Source: JAGMXM01 sp964458325 (GTDB lineage: Bacteria > Verrucomicrobiota > Verrucomicrobiia > Limisphaerales > UBA1319). From it: 64,000 nucleotides of DNA. Below are positions 35,258 through 43,296 of this stretch, in pieces (position 1 is the first letter of the stretch; each line of letters starts with the position of its first letter). Position numbers and translations under genes: made by a program. The stretch lies in the NCBI GenBank assembly GCA_964458325.1, contig CAYWIM010000005.1:14156-78155 (forward strand). The letters run 5' to 3'. The notes beneath the pieces are model-generated. The model was not told the DNA's origin. It ran no database searches and saw nothing but the letters and a program-made list of their open reading frames with translations.

Positions 35258-36118
35258 TCAGGCACTGGATGATGCGGCCTTTTCGATCGGCGCCAAACCG
35301 AATCGCCGCCGCATCTCCGCTGGTGTGGCAACCGAGTGGCCCAGGTGCTGGATGAGGGCGCGGGCTTTCTCGACCAGTTCGCGATTGCAGCGGGCTTTCT
35401 GATCCGGCGCCAGCCAGGGCGAATCCTCGAAGCCGACCCGGATGTTGCCGCCGCAGGCGATGGCGGCTGCCAGCAGGCTGAAGTCGCGATATCCATGCTG
35501 CACGAGCGTCCACATCGCTCGATCCGGCAGCTTGCTTTTCATGAACACGAGGTTCTCGACGGTGGCCGGGAGCGCGTTGGGAAATCCGAGGCACAAGCCG
35601 GCGATGCACGGCTGGATGGTCAATTCCCGCTCGGCGAGCCAATCGAGCATCGTGAAGAATCCGCCATCGAAGAAGCAGCAGTCCGGGACGATCTTTCGCT
35701 CGCGCATCCGCTGGGCCCACGCTCGCACCTCCTCGGGCGCATTCACATACGCCCGGCCGAACAGGTTGCACGAGCCCATGTTCAGCGACGCCATCTCGAC
35801 ACCGGGCACGGTCAGCGCCACGCTCCGCTCCTCGACGGTGGACCCAACCCCGCCGGTCGAGCCCTCGATGATGATGTCGCACCGGTCGTGGACAATGCGG
35901 ACGACCTGGTGGAAAAAGGAGGTGTCGAGGGTGGGCCGCCCCCGGGCATCGGTCACATGAAAATGCACCACCGACGCCCCGGCCCGGCAGCACTCGACGA
36001 TATCGTCGGCCAGCTGTTGTTCCGTGGGGAATCCGCTGGTGTCCCGGTAATCCACCGGGGCGACCCCGATGGCGACGCGGTTTTCGGCGCTGCCGGGCAA
36101 TTCGGGATTCTGGATCAT
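35258..36118 (-). CDS. BKACE (DUF849) family beta-keto acid cleavage enzyme
   Basis: I use ATG 36118 (MIQNPELPG); a GTG two codons upstream is possible. The TIM-barrel family motifs are present: ASVVHFHVTDARGRPTLD with the zinc-binding H-x-H, IIIEGSTGGVGSTVEERS, MASLNMGSCNLFG and AAAIACGGNIRVGFEDSPWL. The last is the diagnostic glycine-rich C-terminal signature. Members condense or cleave beta-keto acids with acetyl-CoA, as in 3-keto-5-aminohexanoate cleavage. The length of 286 aa is normal. Being first in an operon with a racemase-like protein and an isomerase-like cupin, it probably belongs to a catabolic route for an amino-sugar or carnitine-like keto acid, but the substrate class is not predictable. 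Confidence 0.88.
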   Translation of the reverse strand: MIQNPELPGSAENRVAIGVAPVDYRDTSGFPTEQQLADDIVECCRAGASVVHFHVTDARGRPTLDTSFFHQVVRIVHDRCDIIIEGSTGGVGSTVEERSVALTVPGVEMASLNMGSCNLFGRAYVNAPEEVRAWAQRMRERKIVPDCCFFDGGFFTMLDWLAERELTIQPCIAGLCLGFPNALPATVENLVFMKSKLPDRAMWTLVQHGYRDFSLLAAAIACGGNIRVGFEDSPWLAPDQKARCNRELVEKARALIQHLGHSVATPAEMRRRFGLAPIEKAASSSA

Positions 36119-36513
36119 TGGCACAAAGCCTGCCAGCCGGGCCGGGTCCTGTCACTGAGATTTTCCGGTGCTTTTCAGCTTGCGGCTTACGGGTAGGGCG
36201 CGCGCTCCGCCGCGCGCCGGGCGGTTAGCTTGCAGCCATCCAGGCGGCGCGCACGGAGTGCTCGCCCCACCTTTCGGCTTTCGGCTTATCGGGTAGAGCG
36301 ATGGCTCCGTGCGCGCCGGGCGCTTTGGGAGCGCGGGCCTCCTGGTCCGCAGCGCTGTCGGCTGAATGGCTGGCGGCTGCGGATTTTGGCCCGCGGAATG
36401 ACGGGAATGAAGCGGAAATATTGATCTTCTTATCCCTGAAAAGGTAGGGACGCGATGCTGTCGCGTCCGCCTGAATGCCTGGAAGCCGCTGGAGAATGAA
36501 CCGGTCGGTGGCC
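36119..36513. other. Repeat-rich intergenic region
   Basis: No gene is seen. The stretch has several hairpins. GGCGCGCG-ctccgc-CGCGCGCC lies near 36198-36220, and a related copy follows near 36295-36322. GGACGCGA-tgctg-TCGCGTCC is at 36448-36468. One copy of the dispersed GC-rich element, also found in tandem at 42875-43212, lies at 36328-36384. It separates the BKACE operon start from the 3' end of a sulfatase gene. Confidence 0.6.
36328..36384 (+). repeat. Single copy of the dispersed GC-rich hairpin element
   Basis: The sequence GAGCGCGGGCCTCCTGG, followed by TCCGCAGCGCTGTCGGCTG, matches the tandem units at 42875-43212 almost base for base. It then diverges after the GGCTGCGGA segment. 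It keeps a GGGCC/GG(T/C)CC hairpin. Confidence 0.7.
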
Positions 36514-37968
36514 TTACCGCCTTTTGGGGGCCGGGGAGGGCGGCGGGCCCGCTTCTCCGAACTTCGCATTTCGGTCTTTCTCGTGGAGCGTGGTGTCGTG
36601 GAAGACGCCCTCCTCGACCGGCACGTGCGCTTTCTGGGCGAATGCAGTCATTTGGGCCAGCACGGCCGGATGGGCAGCGGCGACGTTGTTTTGTTCGCTG
36701 ATGTCCTTGGCCAGGTCGTAGAGTTCCCAGGGTGCGTTCGGCCGGGGGCGAACCGCCTTCCAATGGTCCATGCGGACGGCGGTCTGCTGGAGCAATTCCC
36801 AGTAGAGGAACTCATGCCGGGCCTGGGGCCGGCCGGCGGCGGCCTCTCCGATCAGCTCCGGCACGATCGAGATGCCGTCGATGTCCTTCGGCGTCTGGGC
36901 GCCGGCCAGCTCGGCGACCGTCGGCAGCACATCGGGGAAATACCAGAGCAGATCGCTGACGCGTCCCGCCTGGATCCGGCCCGGCCAGCGGACGATCATC
37001 GGGATCCGCAGGCCGCCTTCGTAGAGGGCGCCTTTCTTGCCGCGAAACGAAGCGCCCGTCTTTGGATTCACGTTGGCGCCGAGGAAACCGCGCGGTGCCT
37101 CCGCCGTCGGAAAATAATCGGCGCCGCCGTTGTCGCCGCTGAAGAAGACGATCGTGCGCTCGTCCAGGCCCAACTCCTTGAGCAAAGCGAGCACCTCGCC
37201 CACCTGCCGGTCGACCATGCTGACCATTGCGGCGTAGCGCTTCGATTCGCCTGGCCAGTCATTGTCCTTGTAAAGCGCCCAGGCGGGATCGGTCTCGGGA
37301 ATATCGAACCATCCGTGCGGCGGCGTGAACGGCATGTAGCAGTAGAAGGGCCGGTCCTTGTTGGCGCGGATGAACCTCATCGCCTCGTCGAAGATCACGT
37401 AATGCGAATACGTCTGGCCGCTGCGCCCGCCCTGGTTGCCGTCGAGCGGCATCTCCTGGCTGTTGCGCAGGATATACGCCGGGTAGTAGGAGTGGGCGTG
37501 GACCTGGTCGTAATACCCCACGAACAGATCGAACCCGTGTTTTTCCGGCACGCCGGTCGAGCCGCGGCCGCCGCAGCCCCATTTCCCGAAGCCGCCGGTG
37601 GCATAGCCTGCGCCCTTCAACACCGACGCGATCGTTTCTTCCCCGGCGCGCAGCGGCGTGCCGCCGCCGTTCAATCGCACGGAGGTATGGCCGCTGTGCT
37701 TGCCGGTCATGAGACAGCAGCGCGTGGGCGCGCAGACGGAAGAGCCGGCCAGCGCCTGGGTGAAACGGACGCCTTCGGCCGCCATTCGATCGATATTCGG
37801 CGTCTTCAGGTAGCGATTCCCCATGCAGGAGAGCTCGTGGTAGCCGAGCTCGTCGGACACGATATGGATGATGTTGGGTTTGCGCTCGGCGGCCTGGGCG
37901 CTGAGGGCGGCGGCGATGCTGGCGGCCGCCACGCAGGCCCATCGACAGAAAGAAGCACGCGGGTTCAT
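36514..37968 (-). CDS. Exported sulfatase, arylsulfatase A-like
   Basis: A signal peptide (MNPRASFCRWACVAAASIAA to SAQA) is followed by PNIIHIVSDELGYHELSCMG, where the usual Asp-Asp metal pair is Asp-Glu. The formylglycine motif is SSVCAPTRCCLMTGKHSGHT (C-x-P-T-R). Other active-site segments are GYATGGFGKWGCGG, PFTPPHGWFD, VFFSGDNGGADYF and GALYEGGLRIPMIVRWPG. The length of 484 aa is usual for type I sulfatases acting on sulfated polysaccharides in the periplasm or outside. The C-terminal tail is Pro/Lys/Arg-rich (GPPPSPAPKRR). It is transcribed away from aspS, sharing a 74-base divergent intergenic region. Confidence 0.93.
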   Translation of the reverse strand: MNPRASFCRWACVAAASIAAALSAQAAERKPNIIHIVSDELGYHELSCMGNRYLKTPNIDRMAAEGVRFTQALAGSSVCAPTRCCLMTGKHSGHTSVRLNGGGTPLRAGEETIASVLKGAGYATGGFGKWGCGGRGSTGVPEKHGFDLFVGYYDQVHAHSYYPAYILRNSQEMPLDGNQGGRSGQTYSHYVIFDEAMRFIRANKDRPFYCYMPFTPPHGWFDIPETDPAWALYKDNDWPGESKRYAAMVSMVDRQVGEVLALLKELGLDERTIVFFSGDNGGADYFPTAEAPRGFLGANVNPKTGASFRGKKGALYEGGLRIPMIVRWPGRIQAGRVSDLLWYFPDVLPTVAELAGAQTPKDIDGISIVPELIGEAAAGRPQARHEFLYWELLQQTAVRMDHWKAVRPRPNAPWELYDLAKDISEQNNVAAAHPAVLAQMTAFAQKAHVPVEEGVFHDTTLHEKDRNAKFGEAGPPPSPAPKRR

Positions 37969-37998
37969 GGCGATGGTCTATACCCGAATTCTAATCCC

Positions 37999-38028
37999 TT
38001 GTCACTTCGGAACCGCTTCTGATAGAAC
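37999..38028 (+). promoter_or_regulatory. Candidate promoter of the aspS-gatC/gatA/gatB operon
   Basis: TTGTCA (37999-38004), an 18-base spacer and TAGAAC (38023-38028) lie just upstream of the ATG at 38043. The implied start near 38035 would leave a leader of under 10 bases. Confidence 0.4.
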
Positions 38029-38042
38029 TTGCGCCGCAAAAT

Positions 38043-40172
38043 ATGTCGAATATCGATTTCTCCCGGCGTGTGGATTGCGGGCAGCTGACTCCGGCGGATG
38101 TTGGCCGCGAGGTGCTGCTGGCCGGCTGGGTGGATGCGTTCCGCGATCACGGCGGCTTGCTGTTCATCCACCTGCGAGACCGGAGCGGGATCGTGCAGGT
38201 CGTGTTCAGCCCGGAGATTGCGTCCCAGGTGGTCTGCCAGCAGGCGGCCTCCCTGCGGGCCGAGTATTGCATCGCCGTTGGCGGCGAGGTCAAACCGCGG
38301 CTCCCGGGCACCGAAAACGACCATATCTCGACGGGAACCATCGAAGTGATGGTGAAGGAATTGACGGTTCTTTCCGAATCGGACGCGCTGCCGTTCGCCA
38401 TCTCGGAGAAGGCCATGGTGGCGGGGGCGCCCTCGGCGAGCCTGGATCATCTGACCGAAGACCTGCGTCTCCAGTATCGGTATCTGGATTTGCGCCGGCC
38501 CTCGATGCGGGATCATCTCATGGCGCGGCATCGGATCTTCCGATGCGTCCGCGAGTTCCTCGATTCGCGGGGCTTCATCGAGATCGAAACCCCGATGCTG
38601 ACGATGAGCACGCCCGAGGGCGCGCGCGATTACCTGGTGCCGAGCCGGGTCCATCCCCGGAAATTCTACGCGCTGCCGCAGTCGCCGCAGCTTTTCAAGC
38701 AGCTGCTCATGATCGGCGGGATGGAGCGGTATTTCCAGCTGGCGCGCTGTTTCCGCGACGAGGACCTGCGTCCGAACCGCCAGCCGGAGTTCACCCAGCT
38801 CGACATCGAGGCGTCGTTCATCGACGAGGAGTTCCTCTACGAGATGATCGAGGAGCTCGCCGTGAAGATGTTCGCCGCCGGCGGCATCGAGCTTCCGCGC
38901 CCCTTCCCGCGCATGACCTATGCGGAGGCGATGGACACGACGGGATCGGACCGCCCGGATCTGCGTTTCGGCATGCGATTTGTCGACGTGACGGATCTGT
39001 TTTCCCAGACCCAATACTCGATCTTCCGGCAGATCCTGCAGCGGGGCGGGCGGATCAAGGGCATCAACGTCCAGGGCCAGTCCGATCGCCTCAGCAAGAA
39101 CGTGCTCCAGAACGAATATGCCAAGGAGATCGTGCCGTCGTTCGGCGCCAAGGGCATGACCTGGATGCGCGTCGAGAACGGCCAGCTCGCATCCAATGTC
39201 GTCCAGTTCTTCAGCCGCCGCGAGCAGGAGGCGCTCCGCGAGAAATTCGGCGTTGCGGACGGGGACGTCCTGATCCTGATCGCCGATCCATCGTATGCGG
39301 TGGTGACCTCGGTGCTGGGCCAGCTGCGGCTGCATCTGGCGAACCGCCTCGGACTGATTCCGCCCGATCGCTACTGTCCGCTCTGGGTCACCGAGTTCCC
39401 GCTGTTCGAGGCGACCGAGGAGGGGGGAGTCACGTCGAGCCACCACCCGTTCACGGCGCCCGACCGGACCGACTTCGATCCGAGGAACATCGAGGAGCTG
39501 CTGACCCTCCGATCGCGCGCCTACGACTTGGTCGTGAACGGCGAGGAGCTGGGCGGCGGCAGCATCCGCATCAACCGGCGAGACCTGCAGCGCAAGATCT
39601 TCGATGCGCTCGGGCTGACCGAGCAGGAAACCATGGATCGATTCGGCTTTTTCCTGCGCGCGTTCGATTTCGGGGCGCCGCCGCACGGCGGCCTGGCGCT
39701 GGGCATGGACCGCACCGTATCGATGATCCTGCAAACCCCGTCGATCCGCGAGGTCATCGCTTTTCCCAAGAACCGGAGCGCCGGATGCCCGCTGACGGGC
39801 GCGCCATCGACGGTGAAACGCGAGCAGCTGGCGGAGCTGGGATTGCTGAACCTGGGCGGATCGGACAAGCTGGCCGGGGCGGACACGACGGAGAACCGCC
39901 TGGATCATCTTTCATGGGTGTCACGGATCGGCATCGCGCCCGGCGAGCGCCCAACGATGGACGAGGTTCTCGATCAGGCCGAGGCGCTGGCTTCCGTCGC
40001 ATCGGAGAAAGCGGGCAAGGAAGAGCCGATCTGGGGCGTTGTTCCTGTCGCCAACCGCACCCGGCCAGGGGCTCGGGCCCAGCGCTCGCCGCTGGCGGAG
40101 ACGGGCCAGCTGCTCAAGAGCGCGCCGGCCGTCAAAGGCAGCTATTTCAAAGTCGCCAGCATTCTCGAGTAA
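38043..40172 (+). CDS. aspS: Aspartyl-tRNA synthetase with C-terminal GatC domain (AspRS-GatC fusion)
   Basis: Residues 1-590 are a bacterial-type class II AspRS. They include the OB-fold anticodon domain (GWVDAFRDHGGLLFIHLRD), motif 2 (FRDEDLRPNRQPEFTQLDIE, from about 237), a GAD-type insertion, HHPFTAPDRTDF, and motif 3 (GAPPHGGLALGMDR, Arg557). FPKNRSAGCPLTGAPS follows. Normal AspRS ends soon after. Here a linker leads to about 93 more residues (617-709) that read as GatC: LDHLSWVSRIGIAPGERPTM, then WGVVPVANRTRP and APAVKGSYFKVASILE, the conserved GatC ending. The gatA and gatB genes follow at 14 and 2 bases. The fusion would tether AspRS to the amidotransferase that converts Asp-tRNA(Asn) to Asn-tRNA(Asn), a built-in transamidosome. 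Total length is 709 aa. Confidence 0.92.
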   Translation: MSNIDFSRRVDCGQLTPADVGREVLLAGWVDAFRDHGGLLFIHLRDRSGIVQVVFSPEIASQVVCQQAASLRAEYCIAVGGEVKPRLPGTENDHISTGTIEVMVKELTVLSESDALPFAISEKAMVAGAPSASLDHLTEDLRLQYRYLDLRRPSMRDHLMARHRIFRCVREFLDSRGFIEIETPMLTMSTPEGARDYLVPSRVHPRKFYALPQSPQLFKQLLMIGGMERYFQLARCFRDEDLRPNRQPEFTQLDIEASFIDEEFLYEMIEELAVKMFAAGGIELPRPFPRMTYAEAMDTTGSDRPDLRFGMRFVDVTDLFSQTQYSIFRQILQRGGRIKGINVQGQSDRLSKNVLQNEYAKEIVPSFGAKGMTWMRVENGQLASNVVQFFSRREQEALREKFGVADGDVLILIADPSYAVVTSVLGQLRLHLANRLGLIPPDRYCPLWVTEFPLFEATEEGGVTSSHHPFTAPDRTDFDPRNIEELLTLRSRAYDLVVNGEELGGGSIRINRRDLQRKIFDALGLTEQETMDRFGFFLRAFDFGAPPHGGLALGMDRTVSMILQTPSIREVIAFPKNRSAGCPLTGAPSTVKREQLAELGLLNLGGSDKLAGADTTENRLDHLSWVSRIGIAPGERPTMDEVLDQAEALASVASEKAGKEEPIWGVVPVANRTRPGARAQRSPLAETGQLLKSAPAVKGSYFKVASILE

Positions 40173-40186
40173 CGCAACGGACCCTC

Positions 40187-41386
40187 ATGGATTCCATCTG
40201 TCACTATCGCAATCCCGAGCCCGCCGCCGGCGGCGACGGCCCCCTGCGCGGCCTCCGCGTCGCGGTGCAGCCGAACTTCTCGGTGGCCGGCTGGCCGGTG
40301 GAGGCTGGCTCGAAGGCGCTGGCACAGTTCACTGCTCTCGAAGACGCGACGATCGTGCGGCGGCTTCGCCGGGCGGGGGCTGCCCTCTTGGGTTCCACCC
40401 GCATGAGCGAGTTCGGATTCGGCCTTTGCGGCAGCCAGGCGGGCGGCGCGCTCCTCGAGAGCGCCGCCGATGTCGAGCTGGTCCTGGACCTGATGGGCGA
40501 AAGCCGAGCCGCAGCCTCCCGCGCCGCTCTCTGCGGCTTCAAACTCAGCTACGGCCTTGTGTCGCGCTGCGGCCTCGTCGATCTGATCCCATCGATGGAA
40601 TGCTGCGGGCTTCTCTCCCGAAGCCTCGAGCAGATCCGGGAGATCCTGAAAGTCGTTGCCGGACCGGACGAGGGAGATTTCTCGTTGCCCGACGAGGAGG
40701 CGCCGGACTTCTCCCCGCAAGAGATCGACCCGAGCCAGATCCGGATCGGCCTCCTGAAGGAAGCGCAAGAGGCGTTGCCTGCCGGGCAGCAGGCCTCGTT
40801 TCGCTCCTCGGTCGACGAGTTGACTCGAGCGGGCTTTTCCCTGCGCGAGGTGTCCATGCCCGAGTACAACCTCTTCCCGGTTGTCCATCGAATCGTCGGC
40901 TCCGTCGAGGCGTCCTCCTGCGCAGGGCGGTACGATTCGGTCCGCTACGGACCGCGGGCGCCGGGCGGCAAGAACTGGAACGACATGTATATCCGCTCGC
41001 GCAGCGCCGCCTTTGGCACGCTGCTGAAAAGCTATCTGATCCAGGGCGCCTTTTTCCAGTTCGACCGCTACGGGGCCTTCGAGGACGCCTGCCGGATCCG
41101 GGCGCGTCTGGTCGCGGAGATGCAGCGGCTTGGTGCCGAGGCCGATTTCCTGCTCCTTCCGGCGGCGGACGGCGCCGCGCCGGAGGCGCCTGGGACGCTG
41201 GCCGAGACATATGCACAATTCGGTCCGGCCTTGTTTGCCAACGTGACCGGCCAGCCCGCGCTGTTCCTGCCGGCCGGATCCGGGGCGTCCGGGACCGGAT
41301 TTCAGCTGGCGGGGCCGAGGCGGAGCGATCCGCGGTTGATCGCGCTGGGCGAGCATGTGCTGAGGGGGCGGAAGGGAGGGCAATAG
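40187..41386 (+). CDS. gatA: GatA-like subunit, shortened and lacking the amidase catalytic triad
   Basis: ATG 40187 gives 399 aa, against about 480 for usual GatA. The N-terminal helical part is missing, and so are about 25-30 residues around the glycine/serine-rich loop. Homology is clear in LRGLRVAVQPNFSVAGWPVE, AGAALLGSTRMSEFGFG, LSYGLVSRCGL, GSVEASSCAGRYDSVRYG and FANVTGQPALFLPAG. By alignment from memory to Staphylococcus GatA, the catalytic Lys (VAVKDN) is Gln28. The loop GGSSGGS is replaced around CGSQAGG, with Ala85 at the cis-Ser. The nucleophile Ser of DTGGSIR falls at Ala108 (GESRAAAS). Positions for glutamine binding also differ. The frame is unbroken, so a structural non-glutaminase role within the complex is likely. 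Confidence 0.85.
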   Translation: MDSICHYRNPEPAAGGDGPLRGLRVAVQPNFSVAGWPVEAGSKALAQFTALEDATIVRRLRRAGAALLGSTRMSEFGFGLCGSQAGGALLESAADVELVLDLMGESRAAASRAALCGFKLSYGLVSRCGLVDLIPSMECCGLLSRSLEQIREILKVVAGPDEGDFSLPDEEAPDFSPQEIDPSQIRIGLLKEAQEALPAGQQASFRSSVDELTRAGFSLREVSMPEYNLFPVVHRIVGSVEASSCAGRYDSVRYGPRAPGGKNWNDMYIRSRSAAFGTLLKSYLIQGAFFQFDRYGAFEDACRIRARLVAEMQRLGAEADFLLLPAADGAAPEAPGTLAETYAQFGPALFANVTGQPALFLPAGSGASGTGFQLAGPRRSDPRLIALGEHVLRGRKGGQ

Positions 41387-41388
41387 CC

Positions 41389-42825
41389 ATGGAGTATGAA
41401 GCGGTGATCGGCCTCGAGATCCACGTCGAGCTCAACGGCACGACGAAGATGTTCTGCGATTGTCCCAACCGTCCCGGCGACGAGCCCAACGCCAACACGT
41501 GTCCCATCTGCCTCTGGTTTCCAGGCGCCATCCCTCGGTTCAGCCAGGAGGCGCTCGAAAAGGCGGTGCTCCTCTGTCTGGGGCTGGGGGCCGAGATCCA
41601 GCCCCGAAGCGCCTTCGACCAGAAGGTGTATTACTATCCGGATCTGCCCAAAGGCTACCAGCTGTCCCAGGCCCACCTGCCTCTCTCCCGCGGCGGCGGC
41701 ATCGAAATCACCGATGGGAACGGCCAGCGGAAAAAGCTGCGCCTCCATCACATCCATATGGAGGAAGACGTCGCCAAGCTGATGCATGAGATGGAAGGCC
41801 GCACGCCCATCAGCCTGGTCGACTTCAACCGCGCCGGATCGCCCCTGGTCGAAATCGTGACCGAGCCGGATTTTCGCGCTCCCGAAGAGGCCATGGAGTT
41901 CCTCAAGGCGCTCCGAACCCAGGTCCGATACGTGGGATCCTCCGAATGCAGCATGGAGAACGGCACCATGCGCGTCGATGCCAACATCTCCGTGCGTCCG
42001 CGGGGCACGAGCCAGATGAACACCAAGGTGGAAGTCAAGAACATGAATTCCATCCGGCATGTCGGGGACGCCATCGCCTACGAGATCCGCCGCCAGTGCG
42101 GGGCCGTCGAGGCGGGCGAGGCCGTGGTTCTGCACACGCGGCTGTGGGACCCGGACCAGAAGGTCACCGTTCCGATGCGCGCCAAGTTCGAGGGGCCCTG
42201 CGTGCCCGATCCGGCCGTGCCGGTGATCGAGCTGTCCCGGGAATGGATCGAGGCGATGCGGGCGCGTTTGCCGGAAATGCCGGCCGTCCGAGCCGAGCGT
42301 TTTGTTCAACAGCACGGGCTGACGGCCGAAGAGGCGGCGTTCCTCAATGCGGATCCGGAGATCGCCAGCTACTTCGAATCCGTGGTCCGGGAGGGGATTG
42401 CGCCGCGCACGGCGATGCACTGGGTGACGACGCAGCTGATGCCGGCCTTGAAAGAACGGCAACGGGAGCTGAGCGGATCCCCGATCGCTCCCGCCCGATT
42501 CGCCGTTCTTCTCCGAATGCTCTCCCGGGACGAGATCAACGCCAACGCGGCGCGCGAGGTGCTCGCCCACATGTTCGATTCCGGCGAATCCCCCGAGGCG
42601 ATCGTCGGCGCCCGCGGGTTCCAGCAGGTTTCCGATCCCGGCGCCCTGGACGCGATGATCGACCGGGTATGGGAGGCGCACCCGGCCGCCGTGGCCGACG
42701 TCCGGGCCGGCCAGGGCAAAGCCATGGGTTTCCTGATCGGCCAGGTCATGCAGGCTTCCGGCGGCAAGGCCAATCCCAAAAAGATTCGGGAACGGCTCGC
42801 ACAAAAGCTCGGCGGGAACGCTTAG
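41389..42825 (+). CDS. gatB: Asp-tRNA(Asn)/Glu-tRNA(Gln) amidotransferase subunit B, with one altered core motif
   Basis: ATG 41389 lies 2 bases after the gatA stop, with a good GGGAGGG ribosome site 8 bases upstream. The 478-aa product has the GatB kinase core: YEAVIGLEIHVELNGTTKMF, zinc cysteines FCDC and CPIC, YYPDLPKGYQLSQ, HIHMEEDVAKLMH, VDFNRAGSPLVEIVTEPD, MRVDANISVRPRG and VEVKNMNSIRHV. The tail has GKANPKKIRERLAQKL for tRNA elbow binding. However, the segment that normally reads SKEEAHDYRYFPEPDL is MRAKFEGPCVPDPAVP, so the conserved D-Y-R-Y-F is lost. The enzyme phosphorylates Asp-tRNA (or Glu-tRNA) and transfers ammonia from the GatA channel. The altered motif parallels the loss of the GatA active site. 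Confidence 0.93.
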   Translation: MEYEAVIGLEIHVELNGTTKMFCDCPNRPGDEPNANTCPICLWFPGAIPRFSQEALEKAVLLCLGLGAEIQPRSAFDQKVYYYPDLPKGYQLSQAHLPLSRGGGIEITDGNGQRKKLRLHHIHMEEDVAKLMHEMEGRTPISLVDFNRAGSPLVEIVTEPDFRAPEEAMEFLKALRTQVRYVGSSECSMENGTMRVDANISVRPRGTSQMNTKVEVKNMNSIRHVGDAIAYEIRRQCGAVEAGEAVVLHTRLWDPDQKVTVPMRAKFEGPCVPDPAVPVIELSREWIEAMRARLPEMPAVRAERFVQQHGLTAEEAAFLNADPEIASYFESVVREGIAPRTAMHWVTTQLMPALKERQRELSGSPIAPARFAVLLRMLSRDEINANAAREVLAHMFDSGESPEAIVGARGFQQVSDPGALDAMIDRVWEAHPAAVADVRAGQGKAMGFLIGQVMQASGGKANPKKIRERLAQKLGGNA

Positions 42826-42874
42826 GAGGAAAGCGGCGCGGTCTCGGGAGCGATCGCCCGGCGGGGGATTCCCG

Positions 42875-43212
42875 CCCGCAGCGCTGTCAGTTGGCGGGCT
42901 GCACGCTGCTGCGGACGGGGACGTCCGCGGTCCGAAAGGATTCGGAGCGCGGGCCTCCTGGCCCGCAGCGCTCTCGGTTGGCTGGCTGCAGGCTGCTGCG
43001 GACGAGGACGTCCGCGGTCCGAAAGGATTCGGAGCGCGGGCCTCCTGGCCCGCAGCGCTGTCGGCTGGCTGGCTGCAGGCTGCTGCGGACGAGGACGTCC
43101 GCGGTCCGAAAGGATTTGGAGCGCGGGCCTCCTGGCCCGCAGCGCTGTCGGCTGACTGGCTGCAGGCTGCTGCGGACGAGGACGTCCGCGGTCCGGAAGG
43201 ATTCGGAGCGCC
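42875..43212. repeat. Tandem array of about four 87-base units with strong hairpins
   Basis: Units begin at 42875, 42962, 43049 and 43136 (CCCGCAGCGCT), exactly 87 bases apart; the last is incomplete. Each contains GCGGGCC-TCCT-GGCCCGC across unit junctions and GCGGAC-GAGGAC-GTCCGC within. The middle units are the most alike; the first differs most. A single related copy lies at 36328-36384. Confidence 0.9.
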
Positions 43213-43267
43213 GACATTATGGCGGCTCTTCGATTGCCATTTGAGTGGCGTCGGCCAAGGAGCAGGC

Positions 43268-43296
43268 TTGCTTTGCGCCATGTCGGCCCGTAGAAT
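43268..43296 (+). promoter_or_regulatory. Sigma-70-like promoter of the DUF4091 gene
   Basis: TTGCTT (43268-43273), a 17-base spacer and TAGAAT (43291-43296) lie 9 bases before the ATG at 43306. The transcript would start around 43303 and be nearly leaderless. Confidence 0.5.

Noticed and set aside
37974..37984. TGGTCTATACC between the second sulfatase and aspS as a third GntR operator
   Set aside because: The spacing and symmetry differ from TGGT-ATG-ACCA, so it is probably a chance similarity.
40187..41386. GatA shortness explained by frameshift or sequencing error
   Set aside because: The frame is continuous with conserved blocks on both sides of the missing loop, and the triad changes include substitutions (Lys to Gln), which a frameshift would not produce.
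42875..43212. Regular repeats considered as a CRISPR array
   Set aside because: Units are contiguous 87-base tandem copies with no unique spacers and no cas genes nearby.
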